A DNA stretch of 64,000 nucleotides from Bin87 sp965220055 (GCA_965220055.1 CBDCPE010000004.1:1674001-1738000); one strand, 5' to 3'. Positions 9,032 through 17,997 are shown, counted from the stretch's first letter. Notes: generated by a model not told the origin, from the letters alone. Translations and numbers: made by a program.

Positions 9032-10591
9032 ATGGTTGATTTGCTATTCGCCAACGGCACGGTGATAGACGGCACCGGATCCGCCGGCTATCACGCCAGC
9101 GTCGCCGTCACGGGAGACGCAATCCAGGTCATCACGGGCGACGCCTCGGCCATCGACGCCGGTCGCACTATCGACGCCAGCGGCTACGTGATTTGCCCCG
9201 GCTTCATCGACATGCACTCCCACTCCGACCTGAAGCTGCTCACCGACCCCGAACACGAGGCAAAGGTCCGTCAAGGTGTCACCACCGAAGCCCTCGGCAT
9301 GGATGGCCTGTCCTACGCTCCAACCACGCCTCGTGCCCTGGAGCAACTACTGGTCTACCTGGCGGCGGTCAACGGGACGCCACCGGATGTCCGCTGGAGC
9401 AGCGTCGCGGACTTCCTCGCCCTGTTCGATGGCAACTCCACCTGCAACGTGTTCCATTTCGTGCCCCACGCCGCCATTCGGGTGGCCGCCATGGGCTGGT
9501 CGTCCCGCCTGCCCACCGATGCGGAACTGGCCACAATGCGCGACCTTACCAGTCAGGGCATGCGCGACGGCGCGTTCGGGTTCACCACCGGACTGACCTA
9601 CGCCCCCGGCGCTTACAGCGACACCGCCGAATTGGCCGCCATCGCCACCGTCGCCGCGGAAGAAGGCGGTTTCTACTGCACCCATGCCCGCTACACCCTG
9701 GGCGACCGCCTCCTCGACCCGTTCCGGGAGGCGCTGGAAATCGGTCGGCGATCCGGTGCTCCCGTGCACCTGTCACACTACCACAGCCCGGTGGCCGGCC
9801 TCGGCTCGCAGATGACAGCCCTCGTGGACGACGCCCGCAGTCGCGGTCATGATGTCACCTTCGATCAATACCCGTACCCGGCCGCCAGCACCATTCTGCA
9901 CTCCCTGCTGCCATACTGGGTTCACGCCGGCGGTCCCGAGGCGCTGATGACCCGCCTCGCCGACCCGAACGTGCGTGATCTCATGGTCCGGGCCGTAGAG
10001 CCCCAGTGGGGCGGCCAGACTCTCGACAACTACATTTTCGCCCACATCGCGTCGGACAAAAACAAGGAATGGGAGGGCCGGTCCCTGGAAGACCTGGCCG
10101 CCCATCGTGGCGGACGCATGGTGGACGCCGTCTGCGACCTGCTGTTGGAGGAGGACCTCCAGGTGGCCTTCGTGGCTCGAACCGGCAATCTCGAGAACAT
10201 CCGCGAGATCGCATCCCACCCTGCCCAGATGATCGGCACCGACGCCATCCTCACTGGCGGGCGTCCCAATCCTCGCACCTATGGCACCTATCCCTACGTC
10301 CTGGCCCAATTCGTTCGGGGCGAGGGCCTGTTCTCCCTCGAAGAAGCCATCCGCAAGATGACCGGCGCGCCCGCCCAACGTTTGGGCCTATCAGACCGCG
10401 GCATCATCCGCGACGGCGCCAAGGCCGACATCGTCCTGTTCGACCCATCCGGCGTCGACACCCCGGCAACCTTCGACGATCCTCTACGGTTCCCCGTAGG
10501 CATCGACTACGTTGCCGTCAACGGCACCCTAGTAATCGACAACGGCCGCCACACCGGCACCCGCCCTGGCCGCGCACTCCGCAGCCGCTAA
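9032..10591 (+). CDS. N-acyl-D-amino-acid deacylase / D-aminoacylase family amidohydrolase
   Basis: A 519-residue metal-dependent amidohydrolase. The opening MVDLLFANGTVIDGTG and the metal-ligand motif CPGFIDMHSHSD are typical of the D-aminoacylase/dihydroorotase-like branch, followed by GVTTEALGMDG, GFTTGLTYAPG, HARY, and a late GTDAILTGG segment holding the catalytic aspartate. The end (KADIVLFDPSGVDTPATFDDP) is the usual beta-sandwich return strand. The family removes N-acyl groups from D-amino acids; the true substrate is not shown. The start at 9032 is chosen because it gives the family N-terminus and GGGAG (9020-9024) lies eight bases upstream; the open frame extends farther without homology. 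It is divergent from the DUF59 gene and converges with the next gene two bases past its stop. Confidence 0.88.
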   Translation: MVDLLFANGTVIDGTGSAGYHASVAVTGDAIQVITGDASAIDAGRTIDASGYVICPGFIDMHSHSDLKLLTDPEHEAKVRQGVTTEALGMDGLSYAPTTPRALEQLLVYLAAVNGTPPDVRWSSVADFLALFDGNSTCNVFHFVPHAAIRVAAMGWSSRLPTDAELATMRDLTSQGMRDGAFGFTTGLTYAPGAYSDTAELAAIATVAAEEGGFYCTHARYTLGDRLLDPFREALEIGRRSGAPVHLSHYHSPVAGLGSQMTALVDDARSRGHDVTFDQYPYPAASTILHSLLPYWVHAGGPEALMTRLADPNVRDLMVRAVEPQWGGQTLDNYIFAHIASDKNKEWEGRSLEDLAAHRGGRMVDAVCDLLLEEDLQVAFVARTGNLENIREIASHPAQMIGTDAILTGGRPNPRTYGTYPYVLAQFVRGEGLFSLEEAIRKMTGAPAQRLGLSDRGIIRDGAKADIVLFDPSGVDTPATFDDPLRFPVGIDYVAVNGTLVIDNGRHTGTRPGRALRSR

Positions 10592-10593
10592 CG

Positions 10594-11244
10594 TTACGTT
10601 TCCTCCACAAAGTGGTCAGGGACAGACGGTGGTGGCCTGTTGACACGACTAATTTCCCTCTCACGGCGCAGAGCCTGTTCTCGTTGTTCGCGCCATTCGC
10701 AGATCACTTTCCAAGCGGCATCGATATACGCCGACCAAGAACGACCATATTGTTCGTGAGCGATGTCCCAATTGACATACCAACCCTGGTCATCGAGCCA
10801 CTCGTAAAACGCGTCACTTTGTGACCGATTTGACTGATAGTACTCCAACCTCAATCGGTCAAAGCAAGGCAATCGCCCGTCTGCGGCACTGAAAAGCGGG
10901 GGCTCCACTTCCCATTCTGGTCGACCTTGTTCGCGCCTGATAGCCCTCAACTTGTGCCAACCATTCCAATCTTTACGATCGGCTGCTTGCACCCACAACA
11001 CAGCATTTTGGTATCCCAGGGTCTCCCAGTCACGTTCGACAATAGATCGATACGCCTCCTCATCCTCATACACTTTGTTCAGAGCCGATTGGGTAGGCTC
11101 GATTGCGAGATTCTCAACAGCGTTCTCGTACTTTTCGACGCGGTTGATAATTGCCTCCCTGCAAAGTTGCGATATGTTGACCTGAGACTTAAGCGGTTCA
11201 TACCGTCTCAGTAATTCGTCGGGAATGTTGACGCCAATCCGCAT
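10594..11244 (-). CDS. Ribbon-helix-helix N-terminal protein, probable autoregulator; C-terminal domain unknown
   Basis: The first 35 residues (MRIGVNIPDELLRRYEPLKS, then VNISQLCREAIINRVEK) look like a ribbon-helix-helix DNA-binding unit: a short strand, a helix, a turn and a second helix. The remaining 180 residues are rich in Trp, Tyr and charged residues and match nothing I recognise. RHH proteins are often antitoxins or autoregulators. A clear ribosome site (GGAGG, ten bases before the ATG) and a promoter with a large inverted repeat over the -10 box lie directly upstream, which fits autoregulation. No toxin gene adjoins it: the downstream neighbour converges from the other strand. It could be a solitary antitoxin, a regulator, or a fused antitoxin-toxin chain. 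Confidence 0.7.
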   Translation of the reverse strand: MRIGVNIPDELLRRYEPLKSQVNISQLCREAIINRVEKYENAVENLAIEPTQSALNKVYEDEEAYRSIVERDWETLGYQNAVLWVQAADRKDWNGWHKLRAIRREQGRPEWEVEPPLFSAADGRLPCFDRLRLEYYQSNRSQSDAFYEWLDDQGWYVNWDIAHEQYGRSWSAYIDAAWKVICEWREQREQALRREREISRVNRPPPSVPDHFVEET

Positions 11245-11271
11245 TGCCGGGTTCCTCCTTGCGCGCGACGT

Positions 11272-11305
11272 GTATGTTGTATACTGTCAAAAGCATACGA
11301 CATAC
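11272..11305. promoter_or_regulatory. Probable operator: 13-bp inverted repeat over the RHH gene promoter
   Basis: GTATGTTGTATAC (11272-11284) and GCATACGACATAC (11293-11305) are inverted copies matching at 11 of 13 positions, with an 8-base spacer. The upstream arm overlaps the -10 box of the minus-strand promoter, and the repeat lies 28-61 bases before the RHH start codon. This is where an autorepressor would sit. Confidence 0.6.
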
Positions 11306-11320
11306 AATTGGGGCAGTCAA
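11292..11320 (-). promoter_or_regulatory. Sigma70-type promoter of the RHH gene
   Basis: On the minus strand TTGACT (11320-11315) and TATGCT (11297-11292) are separated by exactly 17 bases. Each box matches the consensus at five and four positions respectively. The start codon at 11244 lies about 40 bases beyond the expected transcription start. Confidence 0.6.
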
Positions 11321-11434
11321 AGTATCGCGTGTACGCTCTCGGTTGCCCCCGCACGACCCCTTAGGGCATAATTGCCTACTAACTCCCGGAATCATTCAGG
11401 CTGGGCCGTAACCCGGTCGCATTCGAGGCACGCC

Positions 11435-12667
11435 ATGGACTTCGAACCCCGCTATACCACCGAGCAGGAAGCCTTCCGCACCGAAGTGCAGGGATGGCTT
11501 CGCGACAACATCCCGGGCGGCATCCAGCACCCAGCCGACTCCATCGACCTCACTTACGAGCAATACCAGCTCCGCCGCGAGTTGGGCCGGCGATTGGGCG
11601 ACAAGGGTTGGCTGTGGCCCACCGCTCCCGAGGAATACGGCGGCGGCGGCCTGACCGTCGACCATTCCGTGGTTCTCGAGGAGGAGATTGACGGCTACAA
11701 CCTCTCTCTTCCTCCCTATTACGACTCCGGCGGACGGCTCGGCGGCAGCTCCATCCTCGTATGGGGTTCCGAGGAACAGAAGCAGGAATTCCTGCCCAAG
11801 ATTTTCAAGGGTGAGATCCGCACCTGGCAGCTTTTGACCGAGCCCGAGGCCGGCTCCGATCTGGCTAACGCCAAGACCGCGGCACGGCGCGACGGCGACG
11901 ATTATGTCATCAACGGCCAGAAGGTCTACGTCGGCAGCGCCCACGGTTCCGACTACATGTGGACCATCACCTGCACCGATCCGGAAGGCGACCGTCACCA
12001 CAACCTCAGTTGGTTCATGGTGCCGTCCAATCTCCCCGGCATCAGCGTCTTCCCGATGGACCTCCTGTCTTCCGCCGGCGAGTCTGGCGCAGGTTCCGGC
12101 GTGAAGAACATCGTCTACTTCGACAATGTTCGCGTGCCGGCCCGCAACCTGATTGGCGGCGAAAACGAGGGCTGGAAGGTCGCTACCACCCACCTTGAGT
12201 TGGAGCACGGCACCGGCGGACGTATCGGCCGGAACTGGATCGTCGACCGCATCTTCGACTATTGCAAGTCCAACAACCGTCGCGGCGAAACCCTAAGTAA
12301 GGATCCCGACGTTCGCGAAAGCCTGGTCGACATCTACATCGATGCTGAAATCGGTCGCCTGTTCCAACTTCGCAATTACTGGATGCGCCACAGTGGAGCC
12401 AACGTTACCTACGAGGGTCCTCAGGCGTCGTACTTCCGCAAGCAGTCCGGCCTCCGCATCGCCACCGGCATACTCGACATTCTCGGCCCCGCGGCGCTGA
12501 CCAAGGACGAGCAGTGGGGCGCCGGTGAAGGCCACATCGAGTCTCACCAGCGCGCCGCCATTATCGCTCTCCACCCGGGCGGCACCACCGACATCCAGAA
12601 GGTGATCATGGCCCGCCGTATCGGGATCGGACGCCAGCAGCGAGAACGCGCCGGCGCCCTCGCCTGA
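11435..12667 (+). CDS. Acyl-CoA dehydrogenase family protein
   Basis: A 410-residue flavoprotein of the acyl-CoA dehydrogenase family, which oxidises acyl-CoA to 2-enoyl-CoA with FAD and passes electrons to ETF. The N-terminal helical domain (FEPRYTTEQEAFRTEVQGWL), the FAD-binding TEPEAGSDLANAKTAARRDG segment, the beta domain with GENEGWKVATTHLELEHG, and the C-terminal four-helix region are all recognisable. The start at 11435 is chosen because it gives the family N-terminus and GAGG lies near 11425; the frame is open upstream without homology. A second acyl-CoA dehydrogenase gene follows 75 bases later. Such pairs often work as heteromers on steroid side chains or other bulky acyl-CoA substrates. 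That is inference; the substrate is unknown. Confidence 0.9.
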   Translation: MDFEPRYTTEQEAFRTEVQGWLRDNIPGGIQHPADSIDLTYEQYQLRRELGRRLGDKGWLWPTAPEEYGGGGLTVDHSVVLEEEIDGYNLSLPPYYDSGGRLGGSSILVWGSEEQKQEFLPKIFKGEIRTWQLLTEPEAGSDLANAKTAARRDGDDYVINGQKVYVGSAHGSDYMWTITCTDPEGDRHHNLSWFMVPSNLPGISVFPMDLLSSAGESGAGSGVKNIVYFDNVRVPARNLIGGENEGWKVATTHLELEHGTGGRIGRNWIVDRIFDYCKSNNRRGETLSKDPDVRESLVDIYIDAEIGRLFQLRNYWMRHSGANVTYEGPQASYFRKQSGLRIATGILDILGPAALTKDEQWGAGEGHIESHQRAAIIALHPGGTTDIQKVIMARRIGIGRQQRERAGALA

Positions 12668-12742
12668 TCTCACATCCCTCGTGAATTCGTTTTTCCGCGG
12701 CAACGTCCCTGGCGTTGCCGCCAACTAGGAGTAATCGACCCG

Positions 12743-13864
12743 ATGGATCTGGCCCTCAGCGAAGAACAGGAAATGCTCAAGGCGGCGGTTCGCCGTTTCG
12801 TGGACACCGAATATCCCAAGGAAACACTTTTGGAGTTGTCCGCCACCGGGCAGAGCGCTCCCTCCGAACCCTGGCAGAAGCTCGCCGGCACCGGCTGGTT
12901 GGGCATTGTCATTCCCACCGAGTACGGCGGCGAAGGCGGTTCGTTCACTGACGCCGGAGTGTTTTTCGAAGAGCTGGGGCGGGGCCCCGTGCCCGGGCCG
13001 CACCTGAGTACCGCAGCCCTCGGCGCCTTGACCATCCTCGAGGCCGGAACCGACGAGCAGAAACGTTCCTTGCTCCCGGACATCGCCGCCGGCCGCCGCA
13101 CCGTGGCTCTGGCCATCACCGAGGCCGATTACCAGTGGGACGAGTCCGACGTGCAAACCCTTGCCACCGCCGACGGCGATGGATACCGGATCGCCGGCAC
13201 CAAAGTTTACGTGTCCGACGCGACGGCGGCCACCGATCTGATTTGCGCCGTGCGGACGGAGAACCGCCAACACGTGGGCCTCGTCATCGTCCCGGCTGAC
13301 GCCCCCGGTGTTTCCATACGCCGCTTGGAAGGATTCGCGTGGAACCTTGCCGAGGTCCGGCTTGACGGCGTGCAGGTCGCCCGGTCGGCGGTGCTGGGCG
13401 GCTCTTTCGCCGGCGGTTGGGAGGCGTTGGAACGCGCCGTGGCCGCTTCTATCCCCTTACTCTGCGCTTTCCAGGTGGGTGGGTCGCAACAGGTCTACGA
13501 GATGTCCGTGGACTACAGCCGCACTCGCATTCAGTTTGGCACCCCCATCGGCCGATTCCAGAGGGTCCAGGACCACATCATCAACCTCGTCAACGAGTTG
13601 GACGCCGCCCGCTGGACCACCTACGAAGCCCTATGGAAACTCGATTCTGAGCGCAACGCCGCCGACAGCATCCACCTCGCCAAAGCGGTCAGTAGCGCGG
13701 CCTATTACAACGCCTGTAACCACGCCCACGAGGTGCATGCCGGGGTCGGTAGTACCACCGAGTACGGCCTCACGCTACACACCACCGCCTCGCGCACGCT
13801 TTACCAGTTTTTGGGCGATCCTAAGTTCCACCGGCGCCGGTTGGCGGACGCCCTCGGACTGTAA
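12743..13864 (+). CDS. Acyl-CoA dehydrogenase family protein, second of a pair
   Basis: A 373-residue acyl-CoA dehydrogenase, shorter and more divergent than its upstream neighbour. It has the N-terminal helical domain (ALSEEQEMLKAAVRRFVDTE), the family strand GWLGIVIPTEYGGEGG, and the C-terminal QFGTPIGRFQRVQDHI and HEVHAGVGSTTEYG segments. The usual T-E-P loop is reduced to AITEADYQWDES, so FAD or substrate contacts may differ. AGGAG at 12728 lies about ten bases ahead of the ATG. Its place directly behind another family member suggests one transcript and possibly a heteromeric enzyme, as in some actinobacterial pairs in which only one subunit keeps every catalytic residue. Confidence 0.88.
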   Translation: MDLALSEEQEMLKAAVRRFVDTEYPKETLLELSATGQSAPSEPWQKLAGTGWLGIVIPTEYGGEGGSFTDAGVFFEELGRGPVPGPHLSTAALGALTILEAGTDEQKRSLLPDIAAGRRTVALAITEADYQWDESDVQTLATADGDGYRIAGTKVYVSDATAATDLICAVRTENRQHVGLVIVPADAPGVSIRRLEGFAWNLAEVRLDGVQVARSAVLGGSFAGGWEALERAVAASIPLLCAFQVGGSQQVYEMSVDYSRTRIQFGTPIGRFQRVQDHIINLVNELDAARWTTYEALWKLDSERNAADSIHLAKAVSSAAYYNACNHAHEVHAGVGSTTEYGLTLHTTASRTLYQFLGDPKFHRRRLADALGL

Positions 13865-13869
13865 CGGGG

Positions 13870-14568
13870 CTAAAAAGCCCCCATCCCCTCAAGGGCCTTG
13901 TGGACTTCGGTCTGCAGGGCCTGAAAAACGTCTCCGACGCTCCCGCGGCCATCCACGGTCACGAACTGGTGCTCTTTGGCCAGTTCCCGGAACTCGTCGA
14001 TCAGGGCCGATTGATACCTGATGAAGTTGTCATACAGGTCCGGTCCGCGCAGAAAGTCCTCGCCCGACTCCCAGTGGTCCAGTTGCCGCACGGACAACAC
14101 TCGCGGCACCAGATGTTCAACATCCACGTCCAGGTACAGGACGAGGTCGGGCACCACCGCGAATTCAAACACGTCGTTGAGCCATCGCGCGGACACGCCA
14201 CGCACCCGAGCCCTCGCGATGATCGAAAAGATGTACCGGTCGACCAGCGCGACCATGCCGGAACGCAGCGCCGGCACGATGTTTTTCTCCAGTCGGTCCC
14301 AGAAATCGGTGGCATAGAACAGGTTGAGCGTCAGCGGGTCCAGCGTGTTGCCTCGCATCGCCCGGTCGATCCCGTTGGCCGCCAGCTCGGATCTCCGGAA
14401 TCCCGTGACAAGCACAGCATACCCCTCGGCTTCCAGCCACTCCCTGAGCATCGCGATCTGCGTTGACCGCCCAACGCCGTCGGTGCCTTCCACCACTATC
14501 AGGCGTCCCGGTGTCGCTTCCTCTCCGGCTCCCGGTGGGGTGTGGCCGTAGAACCTGACCTCGTTCAT
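13870..14568 (-). CDS. Thymidylate kinase-like protein with altered Walker A
   Basis: A 232-residue P-loop protein of the thymidylate kinase family, which phosphorylates dTMP to dTDP. The P-loop reads EGTDGVGRST: the invariant Walker A lysine (GKST) is arginine. The DRY-type motif is present (VALVDRYIFSIIARARVRG), as are the LYLDVDVEHLVPRVL strand and a lid-like region. Loss of the lysine usually cripples phosphate transfer, so this copy may be inactive, regulatory, or act on another ligand. It lies 72 bases downstream of a second thymidylate kinase-like gene with an intact P-loop, in the order ppx, tmk-like, tmk-like. Its stop is six bases past the stop of the converging acyl-CoA dehydrogenase gene. 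Confidence 0.82.
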   Translation of the reverse strand: MNEVRFYGHTPPGAGEEATPGRLIVVEGTDGVGRSTQIAMLREWLEAEGYAVLVTGFRRSELAANGIDRAMRGNTLDPLTLNLFYATDFWDRLEKNIVPALRSGMVALVDRYIFSIIARARVRGVSARWLNDVFEFAVVPDLVLYLDVDVEHLVPRVLSVRQLDHWESGEDFLRGPDLYDNFIRYQSALIDEFRELAKEHQFVTVDGRGSVGDVFQALQTEVHKALEGMGAF

Positions 14569-14640
14569 CGTCGTCGCTCCTGCTTGTCGTTCATTTGGAT
14601 CACGGCTCGCTGGCAGCAGTGACCAGCCCTCCGGCGTCGC

Positions 14641-15480
14641 CTACCCGTCGGATGCGGCGGCCGCCAGCGCCTCTTGTTCCGTCAAGCGCCGGCGCATCGG
14701 CGAGGTGATGTAACGCCCGGTCAACCCGGACTGCCCCAAGGCTTCGGGCACGCTCTGTCCGCGTATCGCCATGGCCCCTTCGAGCAACGGCTCGACGTAC
14801 CGCCTCACCTGCTGTTGCTGCACGGCAATCGGCTGCGTGGCATCGATGGTCATCAAGCCGAACTCTTCCGTCAGCGCGTCATATTCGTTGAGTAGCCGGC
14901 CTTGGAATAAGCGGAAGGATTCTTCCCGGTCCGCCGAGAATCCCATGTCTTGTCCAGATTCGTAATATCCCAGCTCCTCGCGCCCAACCGTGATCCGGTG
15001 GATGGACACATCCAACGGCACCTTAAAGTAAAGTGCCAATGACGGCTGCACCGTGAACGAATAGACTCGTCGCAACCATTCCCGGTTGACGCCTCGAGCC
15101 GCGTCGCGCGCAAACGCCGTGAACACGTAACGGTCCGCAAGCACGATTGCGCCGGCCCGTAGCGCAGGCAGGATCTGCGCGTGCACCCTGCTGGCGAAGT
15201 CTGCGGCGTGGATCAGGCTGAACGACATCGGGGTCAGCATTTCCTCGACTTTGCCGCGCTTGGTAGTCCGACGCACGATAGGCGACGAATTCCATTCCGT
15301 GAACACGGTTACCAGGTTCTGGCTGGTGAGCCACTTGCCCAACAGGTCGATCTGCGTGCTCTTCCCGGACCCGTCGATCCCCTCGACTATGATCAGCTTG
15401 CCGGGATACTGTCCATCGTCGGGATGTTCCCCGTAGCGTTCGCCCATCTTGTATGCCTGCTGTTCCTGCAATACGGTCAT
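14641..15480 (-). CDS. tmk: Thymidylate kinase (dTMP kinase) family protein, C-terminally extended
   Basis: A 279-residue thymidylate kinase-like protein. The Walker A is intact (EGIDGSGKST) and the nucleotide-site motif reads LADRYVFTAFARDAARGV. The core ends near residue 235, and about 45 residues (including a basic PMRRRLTEQEALAAAA tail) extend past the usual family length of 205-230. The start codon overlaps the stop of the ppx gene by four bases (ATGA, 15477-15480), so the two are translationally coupled. Being paired with a degenerate copy and tied to an exopolyphosphatase-like gene is unusual for the housekeeping tmk, which normally neighbours holB. It may be a specialised phosphotransferase rather than the essential enzyme. 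Confidence 0.82.
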   Translation of the reverse strand: MTVLQEQQAYKMGERYGEHPDDGQYPGKLIIVEGIDGSGKSTQIDLLGKWLTSQNLVTVFTEWNSSPIVRRTTKRGKVEEMLTPMSFSLIHAADFASRVHAQILPALRAGAIVLADRYVFTAFARDAARGVNREWLRRVYSFTVQPSLALYFKVPLDVSIHRITVGREELGYYESGQDMGFSADREESFRLFQGRLLNEYDALTEEFGLMTIDATQPIAVQQQQVRRYVEPLLEGAMAIRGQSVPEALGQSGLTGRYITSPMRRRLTEQEALAAAASDG

Positions 15481-17102
15481 GGTGCTCCCCTTTCTATTCG
15501 TACTTCATCCGAGAACGCCTTTTTCCATCTTTTCGGCAAATCCGGAGCGGCCACCGGTGACCAACTCGGAGTAGAGATCCACCAGGTTCCTTCCTCTCGA
15601 CCTATTGTAACCGCGTTTGCCGCCATTCCCTGCGGCAATCTGCCGTCCAATTCGTCAGCGGTCAACAGTATCACGGCCGCCTGCTTGATCAGCCGCAATT
15701 CGGCCGGAGGCACCAGCCTGCTTTTTCGGAACCTGCGCGGCAGGTTCCCGAATTCCGCGGCCAGCAGTGTGGCCGCGATCTGCGCCGATTCCGCATGGGT
15801 GAAACCGGGCAGGTCGGTTCGCACTATTATACTCGCGGTTCGATTGAGGCGATTGTAATAGTCCACCGCGTTTCCGATGTCCAGGAGTCTCGCCGCGCAC
15901 CGCAGCGAGTTCGAGATCTGGGGATTGCCTCCGTCCCACACTGCATCGGCGATGCGTCCGGCCAATTCGGCCCGCCGCTCGCCGCGCTGCCCAAATCGGT
16001 CCGCAAACCTTCCCACCAGATCAGCCAGCGAATCCGCCCGTACCGACCTCAAATCAGGCAACTGTATCCTTTCGCGCGCCGCCAGCGGATCCGGGTGCCG
16101 CGCCAAGCCCTCTCGCAGTCCTTGCCCGGATACCAGCAATCGGTCTGTTCCCAGGTGTTGCATCAGCGCATGCGCCACCACGCCCCCGCCGATCACCGAA
16201 TGACTTCGCTCAGGGTTCATCCCAGGGATGCCGGCCCGCTCTATCCGGGTCTTCCCTGCCATCTGCCCAATCTGATCCGCCAAAGCGGCGGCGGCGATTT
16301 CGTACCCATGCAGCTTGATGATCGGATAAGGCTCACGCCCCCGGTCCAGGCGGGACAACAGGCGAACCGATCCTCCCGATCCGACCAACGTCGCTCCATC
16401 CGGAAGTGGCTCAACACCAGCGTCCGCGAGAACCGTCAGCACGTATCCGTACGCTGCCCGTACCGACGCTTCAGTCGGACGGTCGCCCAGGTCGAACTGA
16501 TTGGCGATCCGAAGGCTCCCCAGCGGCAACGACACGCTGGACACCAGCTCACGGTCACGAAATTGGACCATCTCAGTACTGCCACCGCCGATGTCCGCCA
16601 AAAGACCGTCCCGCGCCCGCAAGCCGTGTATGGCGCCAACGAAGCAATACGCCGCCTCGTCGGAACCATCGATAATCCGTAGCGGGATGCCGAACCGTTG
16701 GTGGGCTGCGGCGGTGATGGTTTCGGCGTTGCCCGATTCGCGTAGCGCCGCGGTGCCCACTGCATGGATGGTTTCAAGCCCGTACGCTCGCGCCACCAAC
16801 GCAAAATCCTCCAGCGCGTCCAACGTACTGGCCACTCCGCTTTCGTCCAGATAGCCATCGTTTCCGACGTGGCTCATCAGGTTCAGCGTCACCCTCCGCT
16901 GAGCGACGACTTCAACGCCGCCCCCGGGGTGGACTTGCATCACAACCGCGCGCGCCGATCCCGATCCAACGTCGATGACCCCGGTGTAACGCGGGAGCGA
17001 ACTTGCTCCCTCACAACCCTCTGAATACCCAGCGATTGTGTGAGGCGATGCGCCGGCTCGTTCAGTAGCTAGTGCCGAATCCGTGGTTTGGGCAGTCGTC
17101 AT
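15477..17102 (-). CDS. ppx: Ppx/GppA-family exopolyphosphatase / pppGpp phosphatase with C-terminal HD-like domain
   Basis: A 541-residue protein of the sugar-kinase/ASKHA-fold Ppx/GppA phosphatases, which remove terminal phosphate from polyphosphate or convert pppGpp to ppGpp. Phosphate-binding loops are clear: IDVGSGSARAVVMQ (about residue 43), then GLLADIGGGSTEMVQF and LPLGSLR. The C-terminal 220 residues carry an HD-like helical domain as in long Ppx proteins (RCAARLLDIGNAVDYYNRLN), although the usual HxxxxxxHD pair is not obvious. About 40 N-terminal residues precede the conserved core, so a later start is possible. It heads an operon with two thymidylate kinase-like genes, overlapping the first by four bases, which suggests a shared job in phosphate or nucleotide-pool control. 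Confidence 0.85.
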   Translation of the reverse strand: MTTAQTTDSALATERAGASPHTIAGYSEGCEGASSLPRYTGVIDVGSGSARAVVMQVHPGGGVEVVAQRRVTLNLMSHVGNDGYLDESGVASTLDALEDFALVARAYGLETIHAVGTAALRESGNAETITAAAHQRFGIPLRIIDGSDEAAYCFVGAIHGLRARDGLLADIGGGSTEMVQFRDRELVSSVSLPLGSLRIANQFDLGDRPTEASVRAAYGYVLTVLADAGVEPLPDGATLVGSGGSVRLLSRLDRGREPYPIIKLHGYEIAAAALADQIGQMAGKTRIERAGIPGMNPERSHSVIGGGVVAHALMQHLGTDRLLVSGQGLREGLARHPDPLAARERIQLPDLRSVRADSLADLVGRFADRFGQRGERRAELAGRIADAVWDGGNPQISNSLRCAARLLDIGNAVDYYNRLNRTASIIVRTDLPGFTHAESAQIAATLLAAEFGNLPRRFRKSRLVPPAELRLIKQAAVILLTADELDGRLPQGMAANAVTIGREEGTWWISTPSWSPVAAPDLPKRWKKAFSDEVRIERGAP

Positions 17103-17194
17103 TGGTTCCTCATGTCTTGGGACTAGATAGTCAGACCGCGATGCTATAATCCGGGCCTCGAGGTTCGGCGCACGCGTACTGAAGGAGGGTTCCG

Positions 17195-17944
17195 ATGCCC
17201 AGGCTAGAAAGCAAAATCGCCATCGTTACCGGAGCCGCGCGTGGCATGGGCGAGGTCGAAGCCCGCCTGTTTGCGGAAGAAGGCGCCACGGTGGTCGTTT
17301 GTGACGTCACCGACGATACTGGCCAGCGAGTGGCCGACGACATCGTCGCCAACGGCGGCACCGCCGAGTACGCCCACCTCAACGTGACCGATGAGGACAA
17401 CTGGCGGCAGGTCATATCCGACGCCATCGGCAGGTACGGTAGACTGGATATTCTGGTCAACAACGCGGGCATCTCCGGCTACGACGAGGAGGACAACCTG
17501 GGAACCACCACCTGGGACCACCTGATGAACATCAACGCCAAAGGCGTGTTCCTCGGTATGAAACATGCTATCGCAGCCATGGAACAGGGCGACGGTGGGA
17601 GCATCGTCAACATCTCGTCCATTTCGGGAATCGTCGGCCAGGACTTCATCCACATGGGTTACAACGCTTCCAAGGGCGCTGTCCGTCTGATGACCAAATC
17701 AGCGGCCGTCCGCTGGGCGGAGTCCGGTATTCGCGTCAATTCCGTCCATCCCGGCCTGATGCCCCCCATGGCCGGCGGTTCGGCCAACTCGGAAACCCGC
17801 TCCGCCATGATGGCGAACATCCCCATGAAACGCACGGGCAACCGCGAGGAGGTGGCGTACGCCGTCCTCTTCCTGGCCAGCGACGAGGCTTCCTACATCA
17901 CCGGTGCCGAACTCGTCGTCGATGGAGGCTTCACCGCCCAATAG
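17195..17944 (+). CDS. Short-chain dehydrogenase/reductase (SDR family oxidoreductase)
   Basis: A 249-residue classical SDR. The dinucleotide motif TGAARGMG is at residues 12-19, the NNAG motif (ILVNNAGISGYDE) follows, and the catalytic Ser and YxxxK appear as NISSISGIVG and GYNASKGAV. The acidic residue after the second strand (VVCDVTDD) favours NAD over NADP. The C-terminus ends SYITGAELVVDGGFTAQ, typical of 3-alpha/7-alpha-hydroxysteroid and cyclopentanol dehydrogenase-like SDRs; substrate unknown. AAGGAGGG lies about nine bases before the ATG. It stands alone, divergent from the ppx operon and converging on the methionine synthase operon, with a bidirectional-looking hairpin between them. 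Confidence 0.92.
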   Translation: MPRLESKIAIVTGAARGMGEVEARLFAEEGATVVVCDVTDDTGQRVADDIVANGGTAEYAHLNVTDEDNWRQVISDAIGRYGRLDILVNNAGISGYDEEDNLGTTTWDHLMNINAKGVFLGMKHAIAAMEQGDGGSIVNISSISGIVGQDFIHMGYNASKGAVRLMTKSAAVRWAESGIRVNSVHPGLMPPMAGGSANSETRSAMMANIPMKRTGNREEVAYAVLFLASDEASYITGAELVVDGGFTAQ

Positions 17945-17997
17945 CCTCGCGTCGGCGGCGCCCACACAATTCCTCAATCCCGCTCCGGAAACAATAA

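Noticed and set aside
13866..13881. Hairpin GGGGCT-AAAA-AGCCCC as terminator between the acyl-CoA dehydrogenase and tmk-like genes
   Set aside because: A six-base stem with no T-tract on either side; too weak to call.
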